Positions 10,912 through 23,542 of a stretch of 64,000 nucleotides of DNA are shown one piece after another (the first letter of the stretch is position 1; every line of letters starts with the position of its first letter). The notes below the pieces were generated by a model, which saw nothing but the letters and a program-made list of their open reading frames with translations, made no database searches and had not been told where the DNA came from. The position numbers and the translations under genes were made by a program. This DNA comes from Paulownia fortunei (taxonomy: Eukaryota; Streptophyta; Magnoliopsida; Lamiales; Paulowniaceae). Where the stretch lies: the NCBI GenBank assembly GCA_019321725.1, contig CM033111.1, positions 11,098,001-11,162,000 on the forward strand, given 5' to 3'.

Positions 10912-12833
10912 TGTTCATGAAAATTTTACAAACTACAAGTGTATGGTGTCAAGTTTTAATATAATGGTGAGTTGAGTATCGTATCCACAGTGATTGTAAT
11001 AAAAAATTACATTAAGTACCGTGGTTCAAATAGTCTTAATTTTATCTAAAAAATCGAATGCAATATAAAAATGCAAAGATAAAAATTGAATGCAAGTAAA
11101 ACAAGATAAAAATGTAAAGATAAGAGTGGAGTTTTTAGAAACAATATAACAAACACCTTATGAACAAGAAATTCTAGAGGAATGACTTACCTAATTATCA
11201 CCTATGTTCTTTCTTCGAAAATATACCAATTCAAGTTAACAACACATGTAAGTTAAGAATTTCTAAGCTCATCAATTCCCTTTCTCGAGTGCCGAATTGA
11301 CTATGAGTTCTAAAATGAATTTCGATATCTCTATAAAAACTCAAGAATAAAACTCTACAAAAGTTCAATGAATTCTTCTTCAAAACTTCAAAGGTTTCAT
11401 AAGCTTCTCAACTCTATGATTCCTAGGTTGTGCTATCCCTATGATCATGTATAATCTTTCCTCTCTCGTGTGCCAAATCTCATATGTCAAATAATCTCAA
11501 TTAGTAATTAATTAATCAAGATGAAATACTAAACAAGATAACACAAACAAGATGAATAACTTGAACTAATATTATTTGGAATTCAAAATATTGGATCAAA
11601 TAAGGTTATATCATCCTCTAGAAAGAAATGTTTAGTTCACTATGGATGAATACAACTTTAAAAAATAAATAAGAAAGAACATGAAAATTGTTCACCAATT
11701 TGTGAAGTGGAAGGAATGGTTGAAGCTCTCTTTATCTTTAAGAATGACTTGCTTCTCTCCAAGAATAGGTGCCTTTGGTTCCAAGAACCAATCCTCCCCC
11801 CTCTTGGTTGATATTGATCTTCCTCTTTTAAACTTCTCCTCCAATGATTCTTTCTCCAATAGTCTTCCAATTGAAATCCTGAAATTCTTCAACTTTTCTT
11901 GGCTTTTCTTCAAATGAAACCTGAAATCCTTCCCCTTTTCTTGGTTTTTTCTCCTTTTTCTCTCTACCAATTTAGTCTATCCACTAGAGCATCACATAGG
12001 TAATGATGTATAGGTGTATCTAATGTGTATATCTCATAAAAAATACCAAATTTCGTGATCCATTGCCACTTGTCACCAAAATAATGCATCAACGTATTTT
12101 TTGTTGAAAAGGTAGTAGGCACATAGTAACGGTGCCTAGGCACTGTGTATTCTATCTTGGAAGCCTTGGACGGTGCCTAGGCACTGTGTATTCTATCTTG
12201 GAAGCTTTGGACAGTGCCTAGGCACTTTGTTTTGGTGCCTAAGCGTCGGGCATTTTGTCCTAGCAGCCTCATTTAAGCACTTTGACACTGTTCAACCCAT
12301 TAAAACTAATATTTGACCTCTTTTTTTTTTACTGAATTAGATTTTGTTTTCTTCTAATGAATTGTAGATATGTGTCTTAGATTTCTATGGGCACCTGAAC
12401 GAACTAAATCAAATATCTTTGGAGAGAGTTATTCCTTAAATACCATGATGTGTCATACCAGAAAAGTTCAATCCGGTGCTAACCATTAAACTCGATATTT
12501 TTTATTGAAATCGAATGAACTAGATTTTGTAGTAAACATAAAAGTTTTATATATATATATATATATCTTGGATTTCCATTGGATTAAGAATCAAGTTTAT
12601 ATGAAATTGGGGCTAAGAGTTATGAGTAAAATACGGAAACTGCCATCAGTAGCACCACAACTCGAATTCTTCAACATTTCAACCAAGTTTTTGATTTCTT
12701 TCCATTTTCTTCTCTTATTATCATTACCTACAAGATTTCAAACTAAATGCATAAAAAATAATAAAATCACTTGAAAATAAACTAAATATTAATCAAAAGA
12801 CATATGAATTATTGGTATAAAATCAACTTATCA
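10912..12833 (-). mobile_element. Solo LTR of a Ty3-type element with 5-bp TSD
   Basis: A 1,922-bp unit that begins TG (tgttcatgaaaatt) and ends CA (caacttatca) on the plus strand. It is flanked by perfect ACTAG duplications at 10,907-10,911 and 12,834-12,838. The end ...cttatca matches the plus-strand end of the minus-oriented Athila-like LTRs in this window, and the start carries the 'gtatcgtatccacag' block seen near LTR ends of Ty3 elements. Hence the minus orientation. No interior remains, so it is best read as a solo LTR left by LTR-LTR recombination. Short open frames at 11,660-11,970 on both strands are fortuitous. It contains a short tandem repeat at 12,130-12,230. Confidence 0.8.
12130..12230 (+). 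repeat. 41-bp tandem repeat, about 2.5 copies
   Basis: The unit begins cggtgcctaggcactgtgta. Copies start at 12,130, 12,171 and (partial) 12,212, with one or two mismatches. The core gtgcctaggcac is an inverted repeat. A similar 'cttaggcgctgcc' motif recurs in the unrelated LTR at about 57,440-57,540. Confidence 0.85.
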
Positions 12834-12838
12834 ACTAG

Positions 12839-14040
12839 CCATGTGTCATGGGACATTTAGGGTCTTATCTACATGGATAGGGTACTGCTTGCATTAAGTA
12901 TCATATAAGCTCATAATATTGGGGTATATAAGAAAAATGAGGCCAAATAGTTTAAGGGATGCATAAGAATGCAATCGTTAATATGTTGACCACCTTTTTC
13001 CTTTGTTATATAGGTTCATAATAGTGGGTATGACAAAGTCAGTTAGACCTCAAGCCTACTTAGAAATTGAATTTTTCGAAGTTCCATCATAAGGGTGATG
13101 GGATTCAAATAAAATAATGGGAGTTATTTTGAATGGATGTTAGATTGACAAATACCATATTTTGAATGGATGTTAGATTGATAAATGCTTAGTTTTTTTC
13201 CTCACTTAAGATAATGGTTATCGCTATTAAATCTACTTATTTGACTATAGACATGGACAAACTCGCCGGCCTATGTCTATCTACATTATTTTTGAAGTTT
13301 AAGAATGGTTTTGAATTAAAAAATACTAAATATGGAAAATAAATTTTTACAAGAATTGTAGAAACGACTCCTACAACGTTTGTGGAATCTTCTTCTACAA
13401 AGTATTGTAGACGCACATTCTACAAGTGCTGTAGAAAACATTTTATAAATTTTGTAATGGGACCTCCTATAAATGTTATAGAAGATTCTAACCATAAAAG
13501 TGTATTTTTGATTTTTGGTTCTACCTGCTATAAGAGGTCTTAGAGAAAGAATGAGAAAGAGTTTTCAATAAATACAAAATGCAAAACTAAACAGGCTAGA
13601 GGACTAACTCGGATAAGACAGGTGTCTGTCACCATTATGGCAAGCAGAGGAATAACAAATGGAAGTGCAAGTATTGACTTGGTTAATTGAATTACAAAGG
13701 TTCTATTTCAAGCTTCTGCTTGGTTGAAGTTAACTATTAGGGTTGACAAGAACCCTAATAATTTAGACAAGAAGTAGAGAATAAAATAAGTTGACCTGTG
13801 AAAGTTCTTCAATTTGATCAATGAGATTCCCTTATAGTGGACTACACTAGGCATACCTCAACTAAATAGGGTAGTTGAACAAAGGAATCAAATCCTGTTA
13901 GACATGGTTCGGTCCATAACGAGTTTCACTGGTTTTTCTTCTTCATTCTCGAGATATGCCCTAAAAATGGCAGCATTCCTATTGAATAGAGTGCCATCAA
14001 ATTCGATGCCTAAAACAACATATTAGATATGCTATAAGAC
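12839..14040 (+). pseudogene. Copia-B interior 1, continued, with integrase fragment
   Basis: Homology to interior 2 resumes after the solo LTR (12,840-13,500 against 34,270-34,930). It includes a run of short repeats of the type ctcctacaac / gttgtagaag. The last 190 bases encode a Copia integrase stretch: EQRNQILLDMVRSITSF, then ALKMAAFLLNRVPSNSM, which follows the catalytic Glu segment of Ty1/Copia integrases. The frame stops just before the LTR at 14,041, so reverse transcriptase and RNase H are missing from this copy. Confidence 0.7.
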
Positions 14041-16154
14041 TATTAGAGTGCCCAATGAGCCAATCAGTGGTGAGCTTTTATACTCTTGTAATGGTAATCT
14101 TATTCATAAAGTTTACTAAAAGGCATTTCTTTATCTTTAATTATTTTATCAATTAATAAAGTCCCTCGATCATACTTAGCTATGGGGCATGGTCTCGCAT
14201 ATGATGACGATTAAGGAACATGGCTCTATAGCTTTGATCTTAAACTAGTTATAAGTCAAGATTTCAATGAGACTGAACAATGATAAGCTCGATAGACTCG
14301 CATACACAGTGTATGCTTGAAAAGAGGATGACCCATTCCATAGACATTGGCATCATGATAGTAATGCATGTGAGTAGGTTCTTGTCAAGGAATGAGTACA
14401 TCAAATAGGCCCATAGGAAATTCTCATTTGAAAATACTATTTGTCGAGTAGGAATTTCTTAGTTATATTAGTGCATTAACTAGTCCTTTGACTTAAAGTA
14501 CGATGGTAGCCTTGTGCACGACCTCATACACTTTGATGTATTTCCCAATTGCGTAACAATTTCAAGGGTTTTACATTTGGTATATGGTCTTCGTGTGTGG
14601 AGATTAATGAATGGCCAACAAAGGATCCGCCACCAATTTTGTAGAATAGGTGAATCTCCTATAGTATCATAGTCCTTAATCCCGAAGAACTTGACCAAGG
14701 CAGGATGAATATTAGATATGGAGTTTTCTAATAATTCATCAAATGATAATGTGACTTGAAGTAAAATTATAGTTATTAAGTCAAATTAGGGTTTTGACTA
14801 ATAACCTATGCTCTAGTCTTAATCGAGAGATTAATTGATGGAAGGACCGTGTTTGCATAGTATTGGTAACCAAAATAGGTTTTTTTGTAATTTACCTAAG
14901 ACTAAGTAGTCAAAATGCATTACTAGATACTTCCCTTAACTTGTGAGGTTCTTGGAATTCAGGAGTTAATTCTAAATGGATTAATTAATAGATTAATTAA
15001 TCAGAATATTAATATATTAACAAGTTGCAAAAGTTGCAACACCACTGCTAAGTTAGTTGTGAACCTAAGGGGTTACACACAAATAAAGATGATCCACTTC
15101 TTTCTAATATTTGATCCAAAGAGCTAGATTGAGTTTTTTTAATGGAGATTAATTAAATTGAGCTAGAATTATTTTACAGAGTTAAATTATTTTATTCCAT
15201 TAATTAATAGATTATTTAATTAGACCTAATTGAAATTAGGGGCACATGGGAGATAATTAATTAATTGATTGAATCAATCGATTAATAGGATTAAATTAAT
15301 TTAAGAAGTTAAATTAACTTAACCAATTAAAGTAATAGGATTGTTTTGATTAGGCCTAATTTGAATAGGTAGCCTTCATAGAACCAATTAGTTAATTGAT
15401 TGGATTCATTGAGTTAAACTTGACTAATTGATGAAGATCAATTAAATAGACTTTGATAATTAATTAGTATTTGAGCCCATGAGGTTAGAGCTCGATTAGG
15501 AGTCTTGATTTGGAAATTTTAAGACTTCTAATAATATATGGAAAGTATATTTGTCTTGGATAGGAAGAAAAACCTAAGAGAGTTAAGGAAGGAAAAGATT
15601 TCCTAATTAGGTTAGGACAACACATGAGAGTATTAAACTCCATAAAGGGGCCAAAAAATTTACACTCTCTTGCACAAGAATTTTCGCCCCTCTTATTTTT
15701 TCTCTTTATTTCGTCTTCTTAACTTACAAGAAATTTTCCATCAAGTTGGTTTTATTCCTTGAATCAATTTTGTATTTTATCACAAGTTGATCAAAAAACA
15801 AAATTATACTCCCAAATCAGATTAAAAACAAGTAGGTTGAATTTACTAGCAAGTTCAAGTCTTGTGGGTCTTCTCAAAGTGTGGATACATTTGGAGGGAA
15901 GATGATTGGATTTCTTGTGAAACTTTTTCTGATCCGAGCTTAGAAATTTGAATTTCTTCTCACCCTCATTAGCTGGAGTGCTTACTGGTATTGATTCACA
16001 AATCTTTTTGTTTAATTTCACTAGGCAAGTATATTAGAATGCAAATTGATCAATCATACTGATTCTGAATATTCTATGTTTGACGTTTTCAAATATGTGT
16101 GATTTAAATTTTTAAATTTTTGTTACATTACCCATCTTGGGATATATGAACACA
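14041..16154 (+). repeat. Copia-B LTR2
   Basis: This 2,114-bp LTR starts tattagagtgcccaa (the canonical TG has decayed to TA; LTR3 starts tgttagaatagtgcccaa) and ends ...tgaacaca four bases before the primer site. It shares blocks with LTR3 along its first 900 bases, and with LTR1, LTR4 and the copy at 51,885-53,763 in its 3' part. Short open frames inside are not genes. Confidence 0.8.
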
Positions 16155-16158
16155 ATAG

Positions 16159-16170
16159 TGGTATCAAAGC
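16159..16170 (+). promoter_or_regulatory. Primer-binding site, Copia-B copy 2
   Basis: tggtatcaaagc matches the initiator tRNA-Met primer site at 11 of 12 bases, four bases after the LTR2 end. Confidence 0.85.
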
Positions 16171-17472
16171 TTAGGTTCCGCATTAAAATTACTTTTGTGA
16201 TAACATGTCTTAAGATGCTTATGATAAAGGTTTTTAATTTTATTAATTGTATTTTGTTTGGGATAATAAATTCTAGAATTTTTATGTTCGATTGTAAATT
16301 GTTTAAAATTGAACGACATGAGATAAAACAAAAAAAAAACATTTTCAGCCATTGTTGTTAGGCTGTGTTAGTTGCCCGTCGGCTGGGCTGGGCTGGGCAT
16401 CACCTAGGTTGGCCAAGGACATAGGCGTGCCAAGCTATTGTCCGCCATGGCTGGGTAGGCAGCATGCACACTGCCAGGCAAGTCGTATGCCAAGGTTGAC
16501 TATTTCGACCATCCCACAAATGGGCAAATGAGCGATGTTTTCACATCACCCAGGTCTGCTATATTGGGTAAGAATCACCTGATGCTAGATGTTCAATGGT
16601 TAGCGGGCTGGTATGGCTGTCACGATGTATCTGGGGTATTAGGTACTTGGCACCCGACTTGAATGCTTGGCGATAAACAATAGGGCTACTGCACCTTATC
16701 ATGTCACGTGCATGAAAAATGATTTTCAAAATTTTAAATTAATGGTTAATTTTTAAATTTTTGAAAAAGAATATTTTTGTGAAAAATCATGAATTAATTC
16801 CTAAACAAGAAAAAAAGGGCAATTTTAAATGATGGGCAAATTTACATAATTTGTATTTGTTTAGTTGAATGATTTAATTAAACATGTATGTTGAAGATGC
16901 TTATGGAGCCTAGACCGTTTAAATTCTATGTGATGGTTTTAATGCTTTGGGCTTTGATTAAAATGATGACTTCGAGTTTTTTCATTTTTCTATTTTTCTC
17001 TAAATGTAAAATTCTATTTCCCTCGTACGTACCTCCTCTTGAAAGAAATTCCAATGATTTTTGTTAGGATAGCAAATGTAATGAAAGTAGTTTTTGGGCG
17101 GTGAGATCTTTTTTTTTTTTTTTTTTTATGTTTTGGTAGACATTACAAGAAAAAGGAACAAGTAAGAGAAAACCAAGGGTTGAAGGCCCATGAATGTATA
17201 CATTCTTGTAAGAGATAGGATCTATTATTATTTTAATTGTTACTCTTAGATTGACTTAGATCCACTTTGGCTCGAGTGAATTGCATAGGATAAAGCCTAT
17301 GCATATGTATGATATATGCATGCATAGGTTTATTCAATACTTTCCTTTGACTATGCTGGCAATCGTTACGAATAGTGTAACACTAAATAAACAACTTACG
17401 AAAAAGATGAGGTCTTGTTAAAATGGAACCCTTACTTAAAGAGGTTTTAACTTTTAAGAACTTTTAAGTAAA
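16171..17472 (+). mobile_element. Copia-B interior 2, leader segment
   Basis: Leader and non-coding 5' interior, homologous to 9,351-10,700. No protein is recognisable. It stops at the TTCTA target-site duplication (17,473-17,477) of the SIRE-like insertion and resumes at 34,075. Confidence 0.65.
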
Positions 17473-17477
17473 TTCTA

Positions 17478-18329
17478 TGTTAGATCTATTTTTGTGTTAT
17501 TACTAACTTTACTTGTTAATTAGATTCAATTATTGTAATAATTAGATAGTTTGTACAAGTAAAATATAGTAAAGTAAACGACACATGAGATTTTTATGTG
17601 CTTCAAGTTGTACTCTACATACACGAGACTACCACTTGCAATGAATAATTTACTAATTCAAATTATAGTTAAAATAATGGGACTTATTCAATACGTAAAG
17701 ACTCACTCTTTACCAATGATGTTGTTCTTGAACAAATTAATTAGTGAAGCTTTAGTGAGATCCCCTCAACTTTTAAGTCTGCACTGTTGAACTTCCTTCA
17801 ATGTTGAAATTCCTTTAGACGACAGACCGACCTTCTCCCAAAGATTTTTAAAATTCTTCTCATGAATAATTGCGCCTATCTCTCAAAAGTCTCACCCTCT
17901 TCTCTCAAACAGTGAATAAAAATGAGATCAATTTCAAAGCTTGAAGCCGCGTCTTTTCCCCAAAGGCGTGTCCTTTTTCTTCTACTTTGAGATTTTTATG
18001 CGGCATTAATTAAGTTCGAATCTCCATTTCAAAAGTGTCCAGATACCCTGCATACTTAATACAATATATGTCAAGATCCTTTCCTTATCAGTAAAAGATC
18101 TCAACTTATCTTGTAAATAAATCTTTAAATCTTTCCATTAATGCAATCCAATCAAATCTGCACAAGATAAATAAGATAATTAATTCATATAAGGTAACTC
18201 ATTTAATTCAATTAAATCTTGAGCAAGATAACAAGTTGTCAATCAATGTCAACTAATTAAATCATAATTAATTATGATTTTATCATAATAATAGTTATGA
18301 TCTCATCATAATCAATTATAATTTTATCA
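17478..18329 (-). repeat. SIRE-like element, 3' LTR
   Basis: 852 bp, homologous along its whole length to 33,236-34,069. Plus-strand ends are tgttagatctattt and ...attttatca, giving TG...CA. Divergence between the two LTRs is obvious by eye, so the insertion is old. Confidence 0.85.
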
Positions 18330-18343
18330 ATCTCCCCTTTCGG
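18330..18343 (-). promoter_or_regulatory. Polypurine tract of the SIRE-like element
   Basis: On the minus strand the sequence CCGAAAGGGGAGAT directly precedes the 3' LTR. It is the expected primer for plus-strand DNA synthesis. Confidence 0.8.
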
Positions 18344-18420
18344 TATTGATTGGTCAAAACCAAATATCATCTCCCCCTGAAGTCAAGACTTATCAAAATA
18401 AATCAACTTCCCTTAAGTTC

Positions 18421-18568
18421 AAGAATTCAGCTGAATTAGTCAACATAATGTTGAAACAATCCAACATGTTATTTCAACAATTCACATTCTACTTAAGAAT
18501 TCAGCTGAATCAGTCAACATAATGTTGAAACAATCCAACATGTTATTTCAACAATTCACATTCTCCCT
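18421..18568. repeat. 74-bp tandem duplication
   Basis: Two almost identical copies, 18,421-18,494 and 18,495-18,568, each beginning aagaattcagctgaat. The unit holds inverted motifs (caacataatgttg; tgttgaaa with tttcaaca), so it could form a stem. It lies about 80 bases from the polypurine tract. Confidence 0.9.
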
Positions 18569-18719
18569 TGTAGAAAAGAAGGGAATATTTGCAAAACAAA
18601 ATTCACAATCCTAATACTTGAGATAATTAAGTTCATAAACGTCCAAGCAAATATCCTATCAACTACACATAACCATCAACATAAATATCAAAACAATCTT
18701 AAAAAATAGTCCAAACAAA

Positions 18720-20539
18720 TTAAAAAGCCTCAGATTCATCTTCAAGAGTAGAATTATCATCCTCAAAATCAACAATTTCAATATCTTCTTCTTCCTTTTT
18801 AGTCAATTGATGGCGGAGGAAAATCATTCCCAGTTGTATCCTCATATCATCACTTGAATCCTTGGAAACAACCGGATGAGAGGCATGGAGACACACCAAC
18901 ATGGAGATTAGCCTCTTTTCCTTAGCTTAGTAAAACAGTTTGTGATGATTGGCCTCCTTAAGTTTCTCTTCAACATGAAGGCTGGTAAAATATTTGTTGC
19001 AACAGATGCAGTGCTGGAGCTTCATTTTTCCAGTTGTGCCTTTTTCGTTGCCTTATTTTGGAGATCATCAAGATATGTCCCACTAAGCAACTTAGAAAAG
19101 ACTGTGATCTTCTTCCGCAGTAGGTCCAGTATCTCTGTAGGTTTCTTCTTGAGTCTTTGTGATTGCAACAACCTGTAATATGACAAAGAAAGGGAATTAT
19201 ACCTTTCTGATTTACCTGCCGAATGAAAATGTCAAAGATCAATTTTCTTATGTTGATAGAAAAGCATGTCCTAATGCAAAACAAAATAGTGGCTTGCTCT
19301 TTCATAATATTAGTGGTATTCAATGTTGGTGTCCAGTTGCTGATACCTATCTTATGCAACAAAGCATACTTCAAGGTGAGTTTAGTATGACGAATAGAGA
19401 TATCAGTCCATTTAGTAACTTGGCCACCTGTCAATTCAAAAGTATCATTCCAAAATCCTCCAAAAAAGCCACATTCTTGATCAGTTGAATCATAAAATTT
19501 ATTGATCACTTGAGGTAAAAATCTATACATTCCATTTCTAACAAAAACATTTCCAAACCTATGTGAGTCAATGTCCTTAACCTTCTCAGACAAGTTAGCC
19601 TAAAATTCATGAACCAGAACCCCACATATGATGTAGGTATAGTAATAGTTCCCAATAATCCCCTTTGTTTTAACAAATCAGTAATCCCCAATTTCTCATG
19701 TTACAACTAATCAATAAGTCATTCAGAACAAATCTTTCATTTAGACACTTTCCAAAAAAATTTATTCTCAACTGAAAAAAAAAGAGAAAGAATGACTTAT
19801 ATCATAAGGGAAATCATACTCAACCTTTCATCAGGCAACTTTAGTTTGGGGAGCACCTTTATGACTGGAATTTGAATCAGAATCTAAAGTATCCACAACT
19901 TGAGCATTCTTATTTAGCCTTAATGATTATCGAAGCACAGTTCGCTAAATTTTCTTCTCAAGGTCATATGTAGGATCGTCATCAGGTGTAGAAATCAAGG
20001 AAACCAAGATAGGTATGCATATGGTCCTCCAATTTGGGTTGAGAATGCAGGATCTGGAGGTAGCTGAATAGATTCTTCCTCAACTTTTGTTGTAACAAAA
20101 TAAAGCAATTGTTCATGTTTTGCAACTGGCAGACTTCTATGGGGTCCTACAAGCATAACTTGAGCAATATATGCTTTAGTTTGAGAGAAACCCATCGGAG
20201 CATCAGAAATTCCTTCGATTAGATCGTAATTTCCCTAATAACCACAACCTCGATCCCTCGCATTTGAGTATTATCTCCAACTTCTTCGTATGTCACCATG
20301 GGTTTGCCCTCACTAGCTTTTTTCTCTATAACCTCCTCTTGCCATGACAGTGCAATGGGCACAGTAGGATCTGCCATAACTAGATTATACACAGCAAGTG
20401 GAAGAGGTTACTCTGGTTCAGCACTTGGTTGCCGCAAGTGACTAGGGCCAGATGAGGTGCTTCCCTTTTTCTTGGTGCATTTTTGTCCACTTTTGATTGA
20501 AGTTCCTCCCTTTTAGGAGCTTCCTCTAGTTTTCACCAT
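18720..20539 (-). pseudogene. SIRE-like extra 3' ORF (putative plant transposon protein type)
   Basis: The minus strand from an ATG at 20,539 reads MVKTRGSS then a stop, followed by further frames down to 18,720. The best-preserved part, 18,970-19,593, contains FELTGGQVTKWTDISIRHTK, YALLHKIGISNWTPT and KLIFDIFIRQ. This is the pattern of the 'putative plant transposon protein' domain found in the extra 3' ORF of many plant LTR elements; its function is unknown. Segment 18,720-18,902 encodes an acidic C-terminal tail. At least three lesions (an early stop near 20,515 and several frameshifts) break it. Position between RNase H and the polypurine tract fits the env-like/accessory ORF of SIRE elements. 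An env role is not supported by any transmembrane segment that I see. Confidence 0.6.
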
Positions 20540-21555
20540 GATTAAGGCCTGAAAGATGAAAGAGAAGGATAATAGAGCATACTTCTAGTCAAAGAAAAAA
20601 TAGAGAAAAATAGAAGAGAACAAAGGAATTACGGTTTTAGTTTTTGAATATCATAACAACTCCCAAAGTTTCAATTTACTACACCCTACTCTGATTCCTG
20701 CACAGCTGCTCAACAGTCTTTTTGGTTTGGCAAATTCCCTATAATAAGGCTTCTACTTGCATTCAATATCCTATCAATCATTAAATTAGGAAATGTTTTG
20801 AAAATTAAATATGTGGGCAGATTATATTGTAGCAGATAATTTCAAATTACTTCCATATTTATCCAAATATCTTGTGATGCATTTCCAAGCACACACAAAT
20901 TCCTAATTTATGCCTATAAAAAATGAAATATCAAGATGTATGAATTTTTTGACATAAAAAATGTGTCACATGTTTTAAAAAAATAAAATCTTTATATCTC
21001 AATTTCTGAGAATCTCTTCAAACATACCTGTAAAAGAAAATTTTAATTACATTCCAAATTCAATTCCTCGAATATTTTGAGAGAGATTTCATGTAATTTT
21101 TCTTTCTTTTTTCCTTTTTTCATTATTGTAAAATGCTCTTCCTCTCACATTTGAAGATTTAGTTAGTCAGCAGCTTTTCACTCTATTTCAAGGGTAACTC
21201 TTTTGACATGAAAAATCAATTTCTTTAAATCATAAGATACAAGATAGATTTTTACATGGCTAGCTCCACAGCATTGGATGTGTAGCTTTTTTCTGTCAAA
21301 GGCCTTCAAATAAGCATAATATCAAGGAACATTTGATAACGTTTATCAAAATTTTAGAAAGCAACTATGTTCTAATGAGATTCAGCATACCAACACTTCA
21401 AGATTTAACCTTTTAAAACACATGTTGAACAAATGCAGAATGCTTAATGCAGTTCCTATCATGTTGTGCAAAATATGTACTATCAACTATTGAATTGTTG
21501 CAACATGATAGATGGAGATGCAAGCAATATGGTTGCAAAAAATTCTCCTTTTCTT
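20540..21555. other. Non-coding spacer of the SIRE-like element
   Basis: AT-rich sequence between RNase H and the extra ORF. No gene or repeat is recognised apart from short ttgttgcaacatg-type palindromes that also occur elsewhere in this element. Confidence 0.5.
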
Positions 21556-21691
21556 TTGAATGTTCATGCAATTAGATCATACAAATTCCTAGAGATTTTC
21601 TCAAAGAATCGAAATGTAGTGCATCTAGAGATTTGGTAAATATGTCAGCAAATTGTTTCTCAAGATGTCAACTAAATCCCTAATAAAATAA
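21556..21691 (-). pseudogene. SIRE-like RNase H, C-terminal fragment
   Basis: The minus strand encodes FIRDLV, then after a small deletion EKQFADIFTKSLDALHFDSL and RKSLGICMI. This is the conserved Copia RNase H tail (F-I-R-D ... E-K-Q-L-A-D-I-F-T-K). Its upstream half is 7 kb away at 28,644-28,690, across the Athila-like insertion. A few codons between the halves are missing and no clear duplication remains at the insertion site. Confidence 0.75.
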
Positions 21692-23342
21692 TGACTAATA
21701 TTTATATGCAAATTAATTAGGATTTATATAATTATTTTCACTTTGAAATTATCATTTGAACTCCCAATTAAAACATTTTTGTGTTTTAGGAATAAAATGG
21801 GAAATCAACATAACAAAATAAGATTAAAAAGTTTTATCTTTTTTGCGTGCAGATTTTAGAGAAATTGGCGTAACTTTTGATTTTGAAATGGTTTTGGGTT
21901 AATTATTGAGGCTACAAATTGATAAGTCCTTCATCTATAAGTTTATATAGATTTTGGATTCCATATTAAATGGATAAAAATAAAAGAAATTGGATTACAA
22001 GTAGCCATACAAATTAGATCACCAAAAATTTGGATCAGATTTAAGCCCAATCTTGACCTATTTTACCAATTGGGTCATACCACTTAAACCAAAATTAATT
22101 TTGGGCTAACATTTGGATATGCTATACATAATAGGTAGATAAACAAGTTTGATTAAGACAAAATGGTGAGACAATATGTCAAAATAGTCAATAAATATGT
22201 TGTAATACGTAACTGATGTTGAAGGATTGCTCTTGAATATGATCCTATAATTAACTATAGCTCCCTCACCTTGCAATCAAATTTAACAAATGATATATGA
22301 AAATATATCAGAAAAGAAAGATCTAAAACTTTTATTATTTACCCATTATCAGAATCTAGATGTATTCGGCCTGAAAATTTAATTCAATTGGGTAAGTAAA
22401 AATTTAGAGGATTTGGTATAGCAACTTACCAACTCTTGACAAGTAGCATACTACTTGATTATTTGGCCTCTAGTATACTCCAAGTACTATAAATAGACTA
22501 TGTATAAAACTTGTAAGAGTTGGGGGGGAAGAGGAGAAAAGAAAGTTTTATTATTGTCTTTCTTTAGGCTAAGTTTTCTAGAAGTAATGTAAGTTTTCTA
22601 GTATTAATAGAAATGTATTCTCTAGTTTATCTTCCAGTTTTAGTCTTTTCTACTTTCATTATGTCTTTTTAAATTTTATTTAGCTAAGGAAAAAGGGTGT
22701 AGTCTTGATGGAGGAAGAGGAACGGTTCTAAAGATAGAAATATTTAAGTATGTTGTATTATTATTTTAATTTTTTTATATAAATCCTACTTGTTTTGTGG
22801 TAATTCTTTATTTATGTATCACTAATGACACAAAAAATATTTGGGTTTATTTAGCTAGATGTTTGGTTTTATTACACCAATCGCTAATGTGAGACCTTGA
22901 TTTGTTGTAAATAAATATGTGCATAAATACTTAATCCCATAAACAAGTATTGATGTTAAAAGATAATTTGCACATAGTAAGACAATATCATGATTACCTT
23001 AATGCATGAGCTATTCGATAATATTTTCCCATTGAAACCTTCATTATATATAGATTCAAATAGTGGTAATTAAAAGAGGTAAAATAAATTAATAATTATT
23101 ATTCTATCCAAAACTCAAGAGCGGATTCCTAATCTTTAGTACTTTTATTACTTTGGTTGTTTTTGAAGTTATAGCATACATTATTTTTTTTTTTATATTT
23201 TAAACCACATAAAACCCAAATTTTTTTAGAAATATAATCCTAAAATCTTCAAATAACTTCCCTATAGATTGATCACAGACTCACGAGAAATTTATTACTT
23301 GACATAACCTGCACTTGGGTTTGCAACTTTAAAGTTGTAACA
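21692..23342 (+). repeat. Athila-like copy 2, 5' LTR
   Basis: Starts tgactaatatttatatgc and ends ...agttgtaaca, directly before the degenerate primer site. Aligns with 27,025-28,638 throughout, with many differences and small indels, so it is much older than the insertion at 37,908. Confidence 0.8.
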
Positions 23343-23348
23343 AGTTTT

Positions 23349-23366
23349 TGGTTTCGTTGCCGAGGA
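23349..23366 (+). promoter_or_regulatory. Decayed tRNA-Asp primer-binding site
   Basis: tggtttcgttgccgagga matches 14 of 18 bases of TGGCGCCGTTGCCGGGGA, the complement of the 3' end of plant tRNA-Asp. Confidence 0.7.
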
Positions 23367-23542
23367 AGACATGGTAAGTATTCAAGTTTATAAATATTTT
23401 TTTTTTGTAAATATTATGTGTTTATTTTATTTATGAATATATGGTTATATAGTATCGTAGTCATAATTCTTGGTGTTGAGTTAGAAATAATTATGAAACT
23501 TTGTTTGGAAATTTGTTTAAGTCATCTCCGCACATTTCCACC

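Noticed and set aside
11658..11970. Overlapping open frames on both strands rich in Ser/Lys/Arg
   Set aside because: They lie within a solo LTR, overlap each other on opposite strands and have no domain.
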